This document shows, in pieces, positions 33,253 to 41,934 of a stretch of DNA of 64,000 nt. This DNA comes from Delftia tsuruhatensis (GTDB lineage: Bacteria > Pseudomonadota > Gammaproteobacteria > Burkholderiales > Burkholderiaceae_C). The translations under genes were made by a program, and so were the position numbers. How positions within the stretch are numbered: the first letter of the stretch is position 1; the number at the start of each line of letters is the position of its first letter. The stretch is from positions 3,948,501 through 4,012,500 of the forward strand of contig NZ_LR813084.1 of the NCBI RefSeq assembly GCF_903815225.1, read 5' to 3'. The notes below the pieces were generated by a model that had not been told where the DNA came from, searched no databases, and worked only from the letters and a program-made list of their open reading frames with translations.

Positions 33253-33891
33253 ATGAGCGACGAGTCCCGCATCCGAGAAGAAATCTGCACGGTGGGCGCC
33301 AGCCTCCATCAGCGCGGCTACACCGTCGGCGCCGCGGGCAACATCAGCGCCCGGCTCGACGACGGCTGGCTGATCACGCCCACCGACGCCTGCCTGGGCC
33401 GGCTCGACCCGGCCGAGCTGTCCAGGGTGGACGGCAACGGCCAGTGGATCGCGGGAGCCAAGCCTTCCAAGACCCTGGCGCTGCACAGGGGCATCTACGA
33501 CAGGGGCCGCGAGGCGCGCGGCATCGTCCACACGCATTCCACCCACCTGGTCGCGCTGACGCTGGCCGGTGTCTGGCGCGAGGACGAGGTGCTGCCGCCC
33601 ATCACCCCCTACCAGGTCATGAAGGTGGGCCGCATCCCCCTGATCCGCTACCGCCGTCCTGGCGACCCGCAGGCCGCGGCCGAGGTCGCCGCGCTTGCCG
33701 GCCAGGTGCGCGGCGTGCTGTTCGAGCGGCTGGGCCCCGTGGTCTGGGAGCGTTCGGTCACCCACGCCAGCCACGCCCTCGAGGAACTGGAAGAAACCGC
33801 CCGGCTGTGGCTGATGACCCAGCCCCGCCCGCAGCCGCTGGACGCGACCGCCATCGACGAACTGCGCACGGCCTTCGGCGCGCGCTACTGA
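33253..33891 (+). CDS. otnC: 3-oxo-tetronate 4-phosphate decarboxylase (class II aldolase family)
   Basis: OtnC decarboxylates 3-oxo-tetronate 4-phosphate to dihydroxyacetone phosphate in four-carbon acid sugar breakdown. The 212-residue protein is a class II aldolase/adducin fold: GAAGNISARLDDGWLITPT near the start, then GAKPSKTLALHRGIY. IVHTHSTHLVALTLAG carries the zinc ligands His93 and His95. Class II aldolase members range over fuculose- and ribulose-phosphate aldolases. The OtnC call rests mainly on the operon with otnK, otnI, ltnD and denD. No strong ribosome site precedes the ATG at 33253. It is the first gene of the operon. Confidence 0.88.
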   Translation: MSDESRIREEICTVGASLHQRGYTVGAAGNISARLDDGWLITPTDACLGRLDPAELSRVDGNGQWIAGAKPSKTLALHRGIYDRGREARGIVHTHSTHLVALTLAGVWREDEVLPPITPYQVMKVGRIPLIRYRRPGDPQAAAEVAALAGQVRGVLFERLGPVVWERSVTHASHALEELEETARLWLMTQPRPQPLDATAIDELRTAFGARY

Positions 33892-33997
33892 TCACCGCAG
33901 GGCGGCGCCCCACCGCCGCTTTCCTTCCTTCATCCATCCACAGCCGCGCCACCGCCATGCGGGGCAGCAAGCGGCGCATCCACCGGGAGACAAATCC

Positions 33998-35314
33998 ATG
34001 ACGACCAGCGAAATCGCGGCCGGCGCCCCCCAGGCCGAGCCCCTGGAGACGGCCCGCGCCTATGCCAAGGTGTTCTGGCGCCTCGTGCCCTTTCTCATGC
34101 TCTGCTACGTGATCGCCTACCTGGATCGCGTCAACGTGGGCTTCGCCAAGCTGCAGATGTCCCAGGACCTGGGCTTCAGCGAAGCCGTCTTCGGCCTGGG
34201 CGCCGGCGTGTTCTTCATCGGCTATTTCCTGTTCGAGGTGCCCAGCAACCTGCTGATGCACAGGCTGGGCGCGCGCATCTGGATCGCCCGCATCATGATC
34301 ACCTGGGGCATCCTGTCGGCCCTGTTCATGTTCGTCGAGACACCGACGGGCTTCTACATCCTGCGCTTCCTGCTGGGCCTGGCCGAGGCGGGCTTCTACC
34401 CCGGCGTCATCCTGTACCTGACGTACTGGTACCCGGCCCACCGGCGTGCCAAGATCATCGCGCTGTTCATGTCGGCCATCCCCGTGGCCGGCATCTTCGG
34501 CAACCCGCTGTCGGGCTGGATCATGCAGGCCTTCCACGGGGACCACGGCCTCGCGGGCTGGCAGTGGATGTTCCTGATCGAAGCCATCCCCGCCGTGCTG
34601 ATCGGCATCGTCACCATCCTGTACCTGGACAACGGCATCTCCAGCGCCAAATGGCTGAGCGACGCGGAAAAGAAGCTGCTGGCCCGCGAGATCGAACTCG
34701 ACCAGCGGCAGGCCGGAACCCAGCAGCATTCGCTCAAGGCCGTGTTCGGCGACCGGCGCGTGTGGTGGATGTGCCTGATCTACTTCGCCTTCGTCGCGGG
34801 CCAGTACGGGCTGACCTTCTGGATGCCCACGCTGATCAAGTCCACGGGTGTACAGGGCACGCTCAACATCGGCCTGCTCAGCGCCATTCCCTTCCTGTGC
34901 GCCATCGTCGTGATGAACCTGCTGGGCCACAGCGCCGACAAGCGCCGCGAGCGCCGCTGGCACCTGATCGTTCCTGCGCTGATGGGCGCCGTGGGCTTCG
35001 CCATGGCGGCCCTCTTCTCCGCCAACACCCTGCTGTCGCTGGTCTTCCTTTCGCTGGCAGCCGGCGGCGTGCTGACCTGCGCTCCACTGTTCTGGTCCCT
35101 GCCCACGGCCTTCCTGTCGGGCACGGCGGCTGCGGCGGGCATTGCCATCATCAACTCGGTGGGCAACCTGGCCGGCTTTGCCAGCCCCTACATGATCGGC
35201 ACCCTCAAGGACCTGACCCAGTCCACCCAGGCCGGCATGTTCGTGCTGGCGGCCATTCTCGTCATCGGTGCCATCGCGGTCTGGCTCACCCCCGCAAAGA
35301 TGGTGAACCGCTGA
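33998..35314 (+). CDS. MFS transporter, anion:cation symporter family
   Basis: This 438-residue protein has 12 predicted spans and the family features of the ACS (phthalate/glucarate type) symporters: CYVIAYLDRVNVGFAKLQMSQDLGFSEAVFGLGAGVFFIGYFLFEVPSN, then RFLLGLAEAGFYPGVILYLTYWYPAHRRAK. ACS members carry organic anions with protons, so a role in tetronate (erythronate and threonate) uptake is well supported by the gene's place between otnC and denD. GGGAGA six bases before the ATG marks the start. A 106-bp spacer with a small GGCGG/CCGCC hairpin separates it from otnC. The substrate is inferred from context. Confidence 0.9.
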   Translation: MTTSEIAAGAPQAEPLETARAYAKVFWRLVPFLMLCYVIAYLDRVNVGFAKLQMSQDLGFSEAVFGLGAGVFFIGYFLFEVPSNLLMHRLGARIWIARIMITWGILSALFMFVETPTGFYILRFLLGLAEAGFYPGVILYLTYWYPAHRRAKIIALFMSAIPVAGIFGNPLSGWIMQAFHGDHGLAGWQWMFLIEAIPAVLIGIVTILYLDNGISSAKWLSDAEKKLLAREIELDQRQAGTQQHSLKAVFGDRRVWWMCLIYFAFVAGQYGLTFWMPTLIKSTGVQGTLNIGLLSAIPFLCAIVVMNLLGHSADKRRERRWHLIVPALMGAVGFAMAALFSANTLLSLVFLSLAAGGVLTCAPLFWSLPTAFLSGTAAAAGIAIINSVGNLAGFASPYMIGTLKDLTQSTQAGMFVLAAILVIGAIAVWLTPAKMVNR

Positions 35315-35349
35315 TACGCATTCCTTTCCACTTCCCGAACTCAAGCCCC

Positions 35350-36330
35350 ATGAAAGTACTGATCACCGGCGGCGCCGGATTCCTCGGCCAGCGCCTGGCC
35401 CGCAAGCTGCTCGAACAGGGTGCGCTGCACCTGGCAGGCGTGCGCTGGCCCATCCACCAGATTGACCTGCTCGACGTGGTGGCCGCCCCCGACTGCAACG
35501 ACCCGCGCGTGCGCCCCGTGGTGGGCGACATCGCCGACCCGCAGGTGCTGCGGGCCGCCATAGACCAGGACACGGCCGTGATCTTCCACCTGGCCGCCGT
35601 GGTCAGCGGCCAGGCCGAGGCCGACTTCGACCTGGGCATGCGCATCAACCTGGACGCCTCGCGCGCGCTGCTGGAGGCCTGCCGGGCTGCGGGCCACATG
35701 CCGCGCGTGGTCTTCACCAGCTCGGTGGCCGTCTATGGCGGCGCCCTGCCCGAGACCGTGCTCGACGACACCGCCCTCAACCCCCAGTCCTCCTACGGCA
35801 CGCAAAAGGCCATCGCCGAATTGCTGCTGGCCGACTACACGCGACGCGGCTTCGTCGATGGCCGCGTGCTGCGCCTGCCCACCATCAGCGTGCGCCCGGG
35901 CCGCCCCAATGCCGCGGCCTCCTCGTTCGCCAGCGGCATCATCCGCGAACCACTGGGCGGCGAAGCCGCCAACTGCCCCGTGGCCCCGGGCACGCGCCTG
36001 TGGCTGCTGTCGCCGCGCCGCGCCGTCGACGCCCTGGTGGCGGGCTGCGAACTCGATGCCACGGCCATCGGCGAGCGCCGCCCCATCAACCTGCCCGGCG
36101 TGTCCGTCAGCGCCGGCGACATGGTGCAGGCGCTGCGCGAAGTGGCCGGCGACGCGGTGGCGGACCGCGTGAGCTGGCAGCGCGACGACAAGATCGAGCG
36201 CATCGTCGGCAGCTGGCCCGGCCGCTGGGACACGCGCCGCGCCGAGCAGCTCGGCCTGCAGGGCGATGGCGACTTCGCCAGCATCGTCCGCGCCTACATC
36301 GCCGATGACCTGACACCCGCCAAGCCATGA
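35350..36330 (+). CDS. denD: D-erythronate dehydrogenase
   Basis: DenD oxidises D-erythronate to 2-oxo-tetronate with NAD(P)+. The 326-residue protein is an extended short-chain dehydrogenase/epimerase: GGAGFLGQRLAR (residues 7-18) for dinucleotide binding, and Tyr149 with Lys153 in SSYGTQKAIAE as catalytic pair, preceded by FTSSVAVYG. LRLPTISVRPGRPNAAASSFASGI follows, a stretch typical of DenD and related sugar-acid dehydrogenases. The position between an ACS transporter and ltnD-otnK-otnI supports the call over a simple epimerase. The ATG at 35350 begins MKVLITGGAGFLG. Its stop overlaps ltnD by ATGA, indicating coupled translation. Confidence 0.88.
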   Translation: MKVLITGGAGFLGQRLARKLLEQGALHLAGVRWPIHQIDLLDVVAAPDCNDPRVRPVVGDIADPQVLRAAIDQDTAVIFHLAAVVSGQAEADFDLGMRINLDASRALLEACRAAGHMPRVVFTSSVAVYGGALPETVLDDTALNPQSSYGTQKAIAELLLADYTRRGFVDGRVLRLPTISVRPGRPNAAASSFASGIIREPLGGEAANCPVAPGTRLWLLSPRRAVDALVAGCELDATAIGERRPINLPGVSVSAGDMVQALREVAGDAVADRVSWQRDDKIERIVGSWPGRWDTRRAEQLGLQGDGDFASIVRAYIADDLTPAKP

Positions 36331-37256
36331 ACGCCACCGACTCCCCCCGCACCGCACCGGCCGCCGTCGGCGTCATCGGCCTGGGCGCCATGGGCGCGGG
36401 CATCGCGCAAAGCCTGCGCCGCGCAGGCCATACGGTCCATGCCTATGACCTGCGCCCCGAGGCCGTGGCCGCCTTCGCCGCCCAGGGCGGCACGGCTTGC
36501 GCCACCCTGGCCGACATGGCGGCAGCCTGCACCGTCGTGGTCAGCGTGGTCGTGAATGCCCGCCAGACCGAGGCCGTGCTGTTCGGCGAGGGCGGCCTGG
36601 CCGCATCGCTGCGCCCGGGCTCCGTCTTCATCATGTGCTCCACCGTGGACCCCCGCTGGTCCGAGGCGCTGGAGACCCGGCTGCAGGCGCTGGGAGTGCT
36701 CTACATCGACGCCCCCATCTCGGGCGGCGCCGCCAGGGCCGCCGCAGGCCAGATGACCATGATGACGGCCGCCCGCCCCGAAGCCTACGCCGCCTGCGAA
36801 GGCGTGCTGGATGCCATGGCCGGCAAGGTCTACCGCCTGGGCGACCGCGCCGGCGCGGGCAGCCGGGTCAAGATCATCAACCAGCTGCTGGCCGGCGTGC
36901 ACATCGCGGCGGCGGCCGAGGCCATGGCCCTGGGCCTGCGCGAAGGCGTGGCCGCCGATGCCCTGTACGAGGTGATCACGCACAGCGCCGGCAACAGCTG
37001 GATGTTCGAGAACCGCATGGCCCACGTGCTGGCCGGCGACTACACGCCGCTGTCGGCCGTGGACATCTTCGTCAAGGACCTGGGCCTGGTGCTGGACACC
37101 GCCCGCCACAGCACCTTCCCGCTGCCCCTGGCTTCCACGGCCCACCAGATGTTCATGCAGGCATCGACGGCGGGCCACGGCCGCGAGGACGACAGCGCCG
37201 TCATCAAGATCTTCCCCGGCATCACGCTGCCGCAACCCGCCACGGAGGCCCCATGA
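36327..37256 (+). CDS. ltnD: L-threonate dehydrogenase
   Basis: LtnD oxidises L-threonate to 2-oxo-tetronate with NAD+. The 309-residue enzyme belongs to the beta-hydroxyacid dehydrogenase family: [21 protein letters not shown] (Rossmann GLGAMGAG at 18-25) and [21 protein letters not shown] at the substrate site. The catalytic Lys182 lies in [14 protein letters not shown], and a C-terminal helical domain ends the protein. The same family includes 3-hydroxyisobutyrate and tartronate-semialdehyde reductases, and the operon context points to threonate. It overlaps denD by ATGA (36327-36330) and otnK by ATGA (37253-37256), so all three should be made together. Confidence 0.9.
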   Translation: MNATDSPRTAPAAVGVIGLGAMGAGIAQSLRRAGHTVHAYDLRPEAVAAFAAQGGTACATLADMAAACTVVVSVVVNARQTEAVLFGEGGLAASLRPGSVFIMCSTVDPRWSEALETRLQALGVLYIDAPISGGAARAAAGQMTMMTAARPEAYAACEGVLDAMAGKVYRLGDRAGAGSRVKIINQLLAGVHIAAAAEAMALGLREGVAADALYEVITHSAGNSWMFENRMAHVLAGDYTPLSAVDIFVKDLGLVLDTARHSTFPLPLASTAHQMFMQASTAGHGREDDSAVIKIFPGITLPQPATEAP

Positions 37257-38530
37257 CCCTGCAGCTGGGCTGCATAGCCGACGACTTCACGGGCGCCACC
37301 GACCTGGCGAACAACCTGGTGCGCGCCGGCATGCGCGTGGTGCAGAGCATCGGCGTGCCCGACGCGCCGGTGGGCGACGATGTGGACGCCGTCGTGGTCG
37401 CGCTCAAGTCACGCACCACCGCCCCCGAAGAAGCCATTGCCCGGTCGCTGCAGGCACTGCGGTGGCTGCAGGGCCAGGGCCCCGGTGGCCGTGCGCCGCA
37501 GATCTATTTCAAGTACTGCTCCACCTTCGACAGCACGGCGCGCGGCAACATCGGCCCCGTCACGGAGGCGCTGATGGATGCCCTGGACTGCGACTTCACC
37601 ATCGCCACCCCTGCCTTCCCGGACAACCAGCGCACCGTCTTCAAGGGCCACCTGTTCGTGGGCGACGTTCTGCTCAGCGACAGCGGCATGCGCAACCACC
37701 CGCTCACGCCCATGACGGACGCCAACCTCGTGCGTGTGCTGCAGGCGCAGACACGGCGCAAGGTCGGCCTCATCGACCATGTGGCCGTGGCCACTGGCGA
37801 GGCCGCCGTGCGTGCGCGCATGGCCGCCCTCCAGGCCGAAGGCGCGGGCCTCGCCATCGTCGATGCCGTCTCCAACGACGACCTGCTGCGCCTGGGCCCG
37901 GCATTGAAAGACATGCCCCTGGTCACGGCCGGCTCGGGGGTGGCCATCGCCCTGCCCGCGAATTTCGGCATCCGGCCCACGCCGCAGGCCGCCGCCCTGC
38001 CGCCGCCCACCGGCCTGCAGGCCGTGGTCTCGGGCAGTTGCTCGGTGGCCACCAACGCCCAGGTCGCGCACTTCATCGCCTCGGGCCGGCCGGCACTGGC
38101 CATCGACCCGCTGCGCATCGCCACGGGAGAGGACGAGGCCGGCCGGGCCCTGGCCTGGGCCCGCCAGCACATCGCCAGCGGCCCCGTGCTGGTCTACTCC
38201 ACGGCCGAATCCTCGGCCGTCAAGGCCGTGCAGGGCCGCCTGGGCGTGGAGAAGGCCGGCGCCCTGGTGGAGCAGACCATCGCCGCCATCGCCCAGGGCC
38301 TAGTGGAGATGGGCGTGCGCCAGCTCATCGTCGCCGGTGGCGAGACCTCCGGCGCCTGCGTGCAGGCACTGCGGATCGCGCAGATGCGCATCGGCCCGCA
38401 GATCGACCCCGGTGTCCCCTGGTGCCATGCCGTGCCGCCCACGGCTCCCGAGGGGCTGCACATCACGCTCAAGTCGGGCAACTTCGGCACGGTGGACTTC
38501 TTCACCAAGGCCTTTGCCTGCCACCAGTGA
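37253..38530 (+). CDS. otnK: 3-oxo-tetronate kinase
   Basis: OtnK phosphorylates 3-oxo-tetronate at O4 with ATP. The 425-residue protein is a DUF1537/four-carbon acid sugar kinase. The N-terminal domain has [45 protein letters not shown] and [24 protein letters not shown]. The C-terminal nucleotide-binding domain has [26 protein letters not shown] and the glycine-rich [15 protein letters not shown]. The ending [16 protein letters not shown] matches the family. It is translationally coupled to ltnD and followed by otnI after 35 bp. The ATG at 37253 gives [12 protein letters not shown], the normal family start. Confidence 0.93.
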   Translation: MTLQLGCIADDFTGATDLANNLVRAGMRVVQSIGVPDAPVGDDVDAVVVALKSRTTAPEEAIARSLQALRWLQGQGPGGRAPQIYFKYCSTFDSTARGNIGPVTEALMDALDCDFTIATPAFPDNQRTVFKGHLFVGDVLLSDSGMRNHPLTPMTDANLVRVLQAQTRRKVGLIDHVAVATGEAAVRARMAALQAEGAGLAIVDAVSNDDLLRLGPALKDMPLVTAGSGVAIALPANFGIRPTPQAAALPPPTGLQAVVSGSCSVATNAQVAHFIASGRPALAIDPLRIATGEDEAGRALAWARQHIASGPVLVYSTAESSAVKAVQGRLGVEKAGALVEQTIAAIAQGLVEMGVRQLIVAGGETSGACVQALRIAQMRIGPQIDPGVPWCHAVPPTAPEGLHITLKSGNFGTVDFFTKAFACHQ

Positions 38531-38565
38531 CACACTGGGCACCTACCGCAACGCAAGAGAGAACC

Positions 38566-39375
38566 ATGCCCCGCTTCGCCGCCAACCTGTCCATGCTCTA
38601 CAACGATGTGGACTTCCTCGACCGCTTCGCCGCCGCAGCGCGCGATGGCTTCCAGGCCGTCGAGTACCTGTTCCCCTACGACTTCGCGCCCGGGCAACTG
38701 GCCGATCGCCTGCGCGACAACGGCCTGCGGCAGGTGCTGTTCAACGCCCCGCCCGGCGACTGGAGCGCGGGCGAGCGCGGCCTGGCCTGCATTCCCGGGC
38801 GCGAGGCGGAATTCGCCGAGGGCATGGAGCGCGCCCTGGCCTACGCCCAGGCCCTGGCCTGCCCGCGCATCCACGTCATGGCCGGCCTGAAACCGGCTGG
38901 CGTCAGCGACGAGGCGCTGCGCGCCACCTATGTCGCCAACATCCGCCATGCCGCGCGCCTGGCCGCCCCCCATGGCATCGCCATCCTGCTGGAGCCCATC
39001 AACGGCCGCGACATGCCCGGCTTCTTCCTGAACCGCCAGGACCAGGCCCATGCGCTGGTGGCGGAGATCGCCGAGCCCGGCATCGAGAACCAGGTCCAGG
39101 TCCAGATGGACCTCTACCACTGCCAGATCGTCGAGGGCGACCTGGCCATGAAGATCCGCCAGTACCTGCCCACGGGCCGCGTCGGCCACATCCAGATCGC
39201 GGGCGTGCCCGAACGCCACGAGCCCGACATCGGCGAGATCAGCCACGGCTATCTGTTCAAGCTGCTGGACGAGCTCGGCTACGACGGCTGGGTGGGCTGC
39301 GAATACCGCCCCGCGCGCGGGGCGGCCCCGCACGGCACCAGCGCGGGGCTTGGCTGGCTCAAGCCCTGGCTGTAG
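38566..39375 (+). CDS. otnI: 2-oxo-tetronate isomerase (Hyi family)
   Basis: OtnI interconverts 2-oxo- and 3-oxo-tetronate, linking the dehydrogenases to the kinase. The 269-residue TIM-barrel protein belongs to the hydroxypyruvate isomerase (Hyi) family: [39 protein letters not shown] at the start, [24 protein letters not shown], then [15 protein letters not shown] with the metal-ligand glutamate. [33 protein letters not shown] and VGCEYRP complete the metal site. Hyi and OtnI look alike, and the operon decides the call. AGAGAG precedes the ATG at 38566. It is the last gene of the operon and convergent with a small Rossmann protein gene. Confidence 0.92.
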   Translation: MPRFAANLSMLYNDVDFLDRFAAAARDGFQAVEYLFPYDFAPGQLADRLRDNGLRQVLFNAPPGDWSAGERGLACIPGREAEFAEGMERALAYAQALACPRIHVMAGLKPAGVSDEALRATYVANIRHAARLAAPHGIAILLEPINGRDMPGFFLNRQDQAHALVAEIAEPGIENQVQVQMDLYHCQIVEGDLAMKIRQYLPTGRVGHIQIAGVPERHEPDIGEISHGYLFKLLDELGYDGWVGCEYRPARGAAPHGTSAGLGWLKPWL

Positions 39376-39401
39376 CCTGGGTCGGCATCAACCAAGAAGG
39401 T

Positions 39402-39416
39402 CGCCTGGCTCAGGCG
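39402..39416. terminator. Small hairpin at convergent gene ends
   Basis: CGCCTG (39402-39407) pairs with CAGGCG (39411-39416) around a three-base loop, at the end of otnI and overlapping the last codons of the convergent Rossmann gene. It has no T tract, so terminator function is tentative. Confidence 0.35.
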
Positions 39417-39781
39417 TATTCCAGGTCGCCGTGCTTGCCGGCCACCCGCTTGCCGGCCGACAGCGACATCATCAGCAGGGCGATCGCCTCATGCATGATC
39501 AGCGTATGCGTGTTGCCCGTGGCCACCATGTGGGCGCGCAACGACTCGCGCACCTGGGGGGAGCCCGTCACGTCGATGATGATGTCCACCGAGGGATCGA
39601 CCAGCTCCATGAAGCGGGCGGTGACCGGCACGCCGCGCGCACGCGCCAGGGCAATGCCGGGCTGCTCCAGGTCCAGGTCCGCCACGCCGAGCACCTGCAC
39701 GAAGGGCGCATCCAGCAGTTGCCGAAGCAGCGGCGTGCCGGTATCTCCCGCACCAATGACCACGATCTGGAAGGCTTGCAT
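39410..39781 (-). CDS. Stand-alone Rossmann-fold NAD-binding protein, 123 aa
   Basis: This 123-residue protein is a single Rossmann domain: FQIVVIGAGDTGTPLLRQL at the N-terminus, then VQVLGVADLDLEQPGIALARARGVPV and DIIIDVTGSPQVRESL. It resembles the NAD-binding half of Gfo/Idh-type oxidoreductases, but the catalytic C-terminal domain is absent. The ending GKRVAGKHGDLEYA looks complete, so it may be a genuine short sensor or cofactor-binding protein rather than a broken gene. GAGGA about eight bases before the ATG at 39781 supports expression. It lies between the acid-sugar operon and a LysR gene, on the LysR strand. Its function is unknown. Confidence 0.75.
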   Translation of the reverse strand: MQAFQIVVIGAGDTGTPLLRQLLDAPFVQVLGVADLDLEQPGIALARARGVPVTARFMELVDPSVDIIIDVTGSPQVRESLRAHMVATGNTHTLIMHEAIALLMMSLSAGKRVAGKHGDLEYA

Positions 39782-39884
39782 GGGATAGTCCTCGTTTCCT
39801 TGTTCAAAGCACCGGCCCATCATAGGAATTCCGTTTCGCCGGCAGGCCGTCGCCCGCGACGGGAATGCATTTGCTTGCGCCAGA

Positions 39885-40796
39885 TCAAATCACGGACAGG
39901 GCATGGCCGCATTTGCGGGGCATGGGCACGGGCAACAGCTGCCCCAGCGCCTTCACCAATGGCGAGTCATCGGCGCGCCGCCAGACAGCCACCGTGTCCA
40001 CCACGGTCCTTTCACCCTGCAGGCGCCGGTAGGCCACGCCCTCTCGCTGCATGGCCTGCACGCACGAAGGCACCAGGGCAACGCCCATGCCGCCCGAGAC
40101 CAGGCTGACGATGGTGTGCATCTGCCGCGCAGCGAACAGCCGGGGGCTGAAGCCATGGCGCATGCAGGTCGACACGATGGCATCGAACATCAGCGGCCCC
40201 TGGTGCCGCTCGAAACCCAGGAAACGCTCCTGCGCCAGCTTCTCCAGCGCGATGCGCCGCCCCCGTGCCAGGGGATGGCGCTGGGGCAGCGCAATCACCA
40301 GCGGCTCGCTCCACACCAGCGCGGATTCCAATGACGCAGGCAGGTCCGGCGTGCGGAACACCAGGCCGACATCCAGTCGACCGCTTTCGATGTCGTGCAC
40401 GATCTGGTCGGTCGTGCCCTCCTGCAGCGACAGCCGGACCTGCGGATAGTCCTCGCCGAAGCGGCGCAGCGTGTCCGGCAGAAAGGAATAGGCCGGCAGG
40501 CTGATGAACCCGATGGCCAGGGAGCCCATGAGTCCCTGCGAGGTCTCGCGTGCACGACGCCGCAGGGTATCGGCGGCGGCCAGCACGGCACGGGCATCGC
40601 GCAGCGCATCTTCCCCGGCCTGGGTGAGCACGATGCGCCTCGATGTGCGCTCCAGCAGGGTCACGCCCAGCTCCTCCTCCAGTTCCTTGATGGCCAGGCT
40701 CACCGGTGGCTGGGTCAGGTGCAGGCGTTCGGCCGCCCGGCCGAAGTGCATCTCCTCGGCCACGGCCACGAAGCAGCGCAGATGTCGCATGTCCAT
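39885..40796 (-). CDS. LysR-family regulator of the DUF296/thiolase/TRAP cluster
   Basis: This 303-residue LysR protein begins MDMRHLRCFVAVAEEMHFGRAAERLHLTQPPVSLAIKELEEELGVTLLERTSRRIVLTQAG, a start typical of the CatR/BenM-like group that senses aromatic or carboxylic acids. The effector domain has GFISLPAYSFLPDTLRRFGEDYPQVRLSL. It is divergent from the two DUF296 genes and the SDR-thiolase-ligase-TRAP operon, with a 144-bp gap holding a TGCAA/TTGCA dyad. It therefore probably controls that operon and responds to its substrate or an intermediate. The short Rossmann gene lies 103 bp downstream on the same strand. Confidence 0.9.
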   Translation of the reverse strand: MDMRHLRCFVAVAEEMHFGRAAERLHLTQPPVSLAIKELEEELGVTLLERTSRRIVLTQAGEDALRDARAVLAAADTLRRRARETSQGLMGSLAIGFISLPAYSFLPDTLRRFGEDYPQVRLSLQEGTTDQIVHDIESGRLDVGLVFRTPDLPASLESALVWSEPLVIALPQRHPLARGRRIALEKLAQERFLGFERHQGPLMFDAIVSTCMRHGFSPRLFAARQMHTIVSLVSGGMGVALVPSCVQAMQREGVAYRRLQGERTVVDTVAVWRRADDSPLVKALGQLLPVPMPRKCGHALSVI

Positions 40797-40827
40797 TCAT
40801 AGCCTCCGCAAATCGATCCATATGAAT

Positions 40828-40843
40828 TGCAAACTTCCTTGCA
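40828..40843. promoter_or_regulatory. TGCAA-N6-TTGCA dyad, candidate LysR operator
   Basis: TGCAA (40828-40832) and TTGCA (40839-40843) form a perfect inverted repeat in an AT-rich patch, 31 bp from the LysR start and about 98 bp before the first DUF296 gene. TAGACT at 40858-40863 could serve as a -10 box for the operon. Confidence 0.5.
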
Positions 40844-40940
40844 TTGAACCAGATCCCTAGACTGCTTCACAGGGCCTGCACGCACCATCCCGCAGTGGGC
40901 CGACACAAGCTGACCACAAGGCAGCAGCAGGAGACAAGCC

Positions 40941-41495
40941 ATGCAGGAACGTCCAGCGGCCTTGCCCAGGCCCCGCACCCTCGTCCACCCCGGGCCCTGC
41001 AACGCATTGCGCCTGGAGCATCGGCAGGCCCCCGGCGCACGGCACCTGCGCCTGGCCCTGCCAACCGGAATATCGCTGTTCGACGCCATCGTCACGGCCC
41101 TGGCCTCGGCCGGCGTGCACAACGCCTCATTGACCCTGTTGCAAGGCGATCTCGACGACCTGGATTTCTGCGTGGCACCGCCCGATCGCAGCGGGCGGAC
41201 CGTCGCCACCTACGGCCCGCCCACAACGCTGCGCCGCGCGAGACTGCTGTTCGGCAACGCCACGCTGGGCCGTTCCGAAGCGGGCGCGGCGAGCGTCCAC
41301 TGCCACGCCGTCTTCAGCGACTGCGACGGGCACCTGCTCGGCGGCCATGTGCTGACGCAGCGTTGCCGCATCGCCCATGCGCCGATCGGCGCCCTGGCGA
41401 CCGCGCTGGACGGGTTCGAGCTGCGCATCGCCCATGACCCCGAAACAGGCATGCCGCTGATGCGTCCGGCGACCATGCAGGCCCGCCATGACTGA
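40941..41495 (+). CDS. DUF296/PPC-domain protein 1
   Basis: This 184-residue protein carries one PPC (DUF296) domain: ALPTGISLFDAIVTALASAGVHNASLTLLQGDLDDLDF, then ASVHCHAVFSDCDGHLLGGHVL. The latter resembles the H-x-H metal-like core of the domain, and a C-terminal strand ELRIAHDPETGMPLM follows. Bacterial PPC proteins are trimers of unclear role; in plants the domain is joined to AT-hooks. There is no AT-hook here. An N-terminal extension of about 35 residues is Pro/Arg-rich. It overlaps the next PPC gene by 8 bp and is the first gene of a catabolic cluster. AGGAGA seven bases before the ATG supports the start. Confidence 0.82.
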   Translation: MQERPAALPRPRTLVHPGPCNALRLEHRQAPGARHLRLALPTGISLFDAIVTALASAGVHNASLTLLQGDLDDLDFCVAPPDRSGRTVATYGPPTTLRRARLLFGNATLGRSEAGAASVHCHAVFSDCDGHLLGGHVLTQRCRIAHAPIGALATALDGFELRIAHDPETGMPLMRPATMQARHD

Positions 41496-41934
41496 GGCCT
41501 GCATGGTCGAGTCAGGCCGCATGGGCCGCGTGGCCTACGCACGCATCGCACCCAACGAAGACCTGGTGCTGGGCGTGGAAAAGCTCTGCGCCGCCCAGGG
41601 CTTTCGCAACGCCTTCGTGCGCGGCGCCCTGGGCAGCCTGGTCGATGCCTGCCTGCTACGCGCCGACGGCAGTTGCCTGCTGGTGCAAGGTCCGGCCATC
41701 GAGGTGGTCAGCCTCGCGGGGGAAGTGCGCAGCCACAGCGACGGATCGCTGCGCGCCTGCCTGAGCGGCGTGGTCGCCGACACCGAGGGCCGGGTGCATG
41801 GAGGCCCTTTCGTGGCCGGCGCCAATCCCGTCTGTATCACCTTCGAGCTGACGCTGGAAGAGTGGCTCCCCCACGCGCCGGAACTGCAACCCTCCCCATC
41901 CACCCTCCATCCCGATCCAGGAGCCTGCCCATGA
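41488..41934 (+). CDS. DUF296/PPC-domain protein 2
   Basis: This 148-residue protein is a second PPC domain: GRVAYARIAPNEDLVLGVEKLCAAQGFRNAFVRGALGSLVDACLL, then SLRACLSGVVADTEGRVHGGPFVAGANPVCITFELTLEEW. Where protein 1 has the HCH motif (VHCHAVF), this one has ACLSGV, so the two are divergent rather than copies. They may form a mixed oligomer in which one supplies the metal site; this is inference. The C-terminal tail is Pro/Ser-rich. Translation is coupled on both sides: 8 bp overlap with protein 1 and ATGA overlap with the SDR gene. The role in the pathway is unknown. Confidence 0.82.
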   Translation: MTEACMVESGRMGRVAYARIAPNEDLVLGVEKLCAAQGFRNAFVRGALGSLVDACLLRADGSCLLVQGPAIEVVSLAGEVRSHSDGSLRACLSGVVADTEGRVHGGPFVAGANPVCITFELTLEEWLPHAPELQPSPSTLHPDPGACP

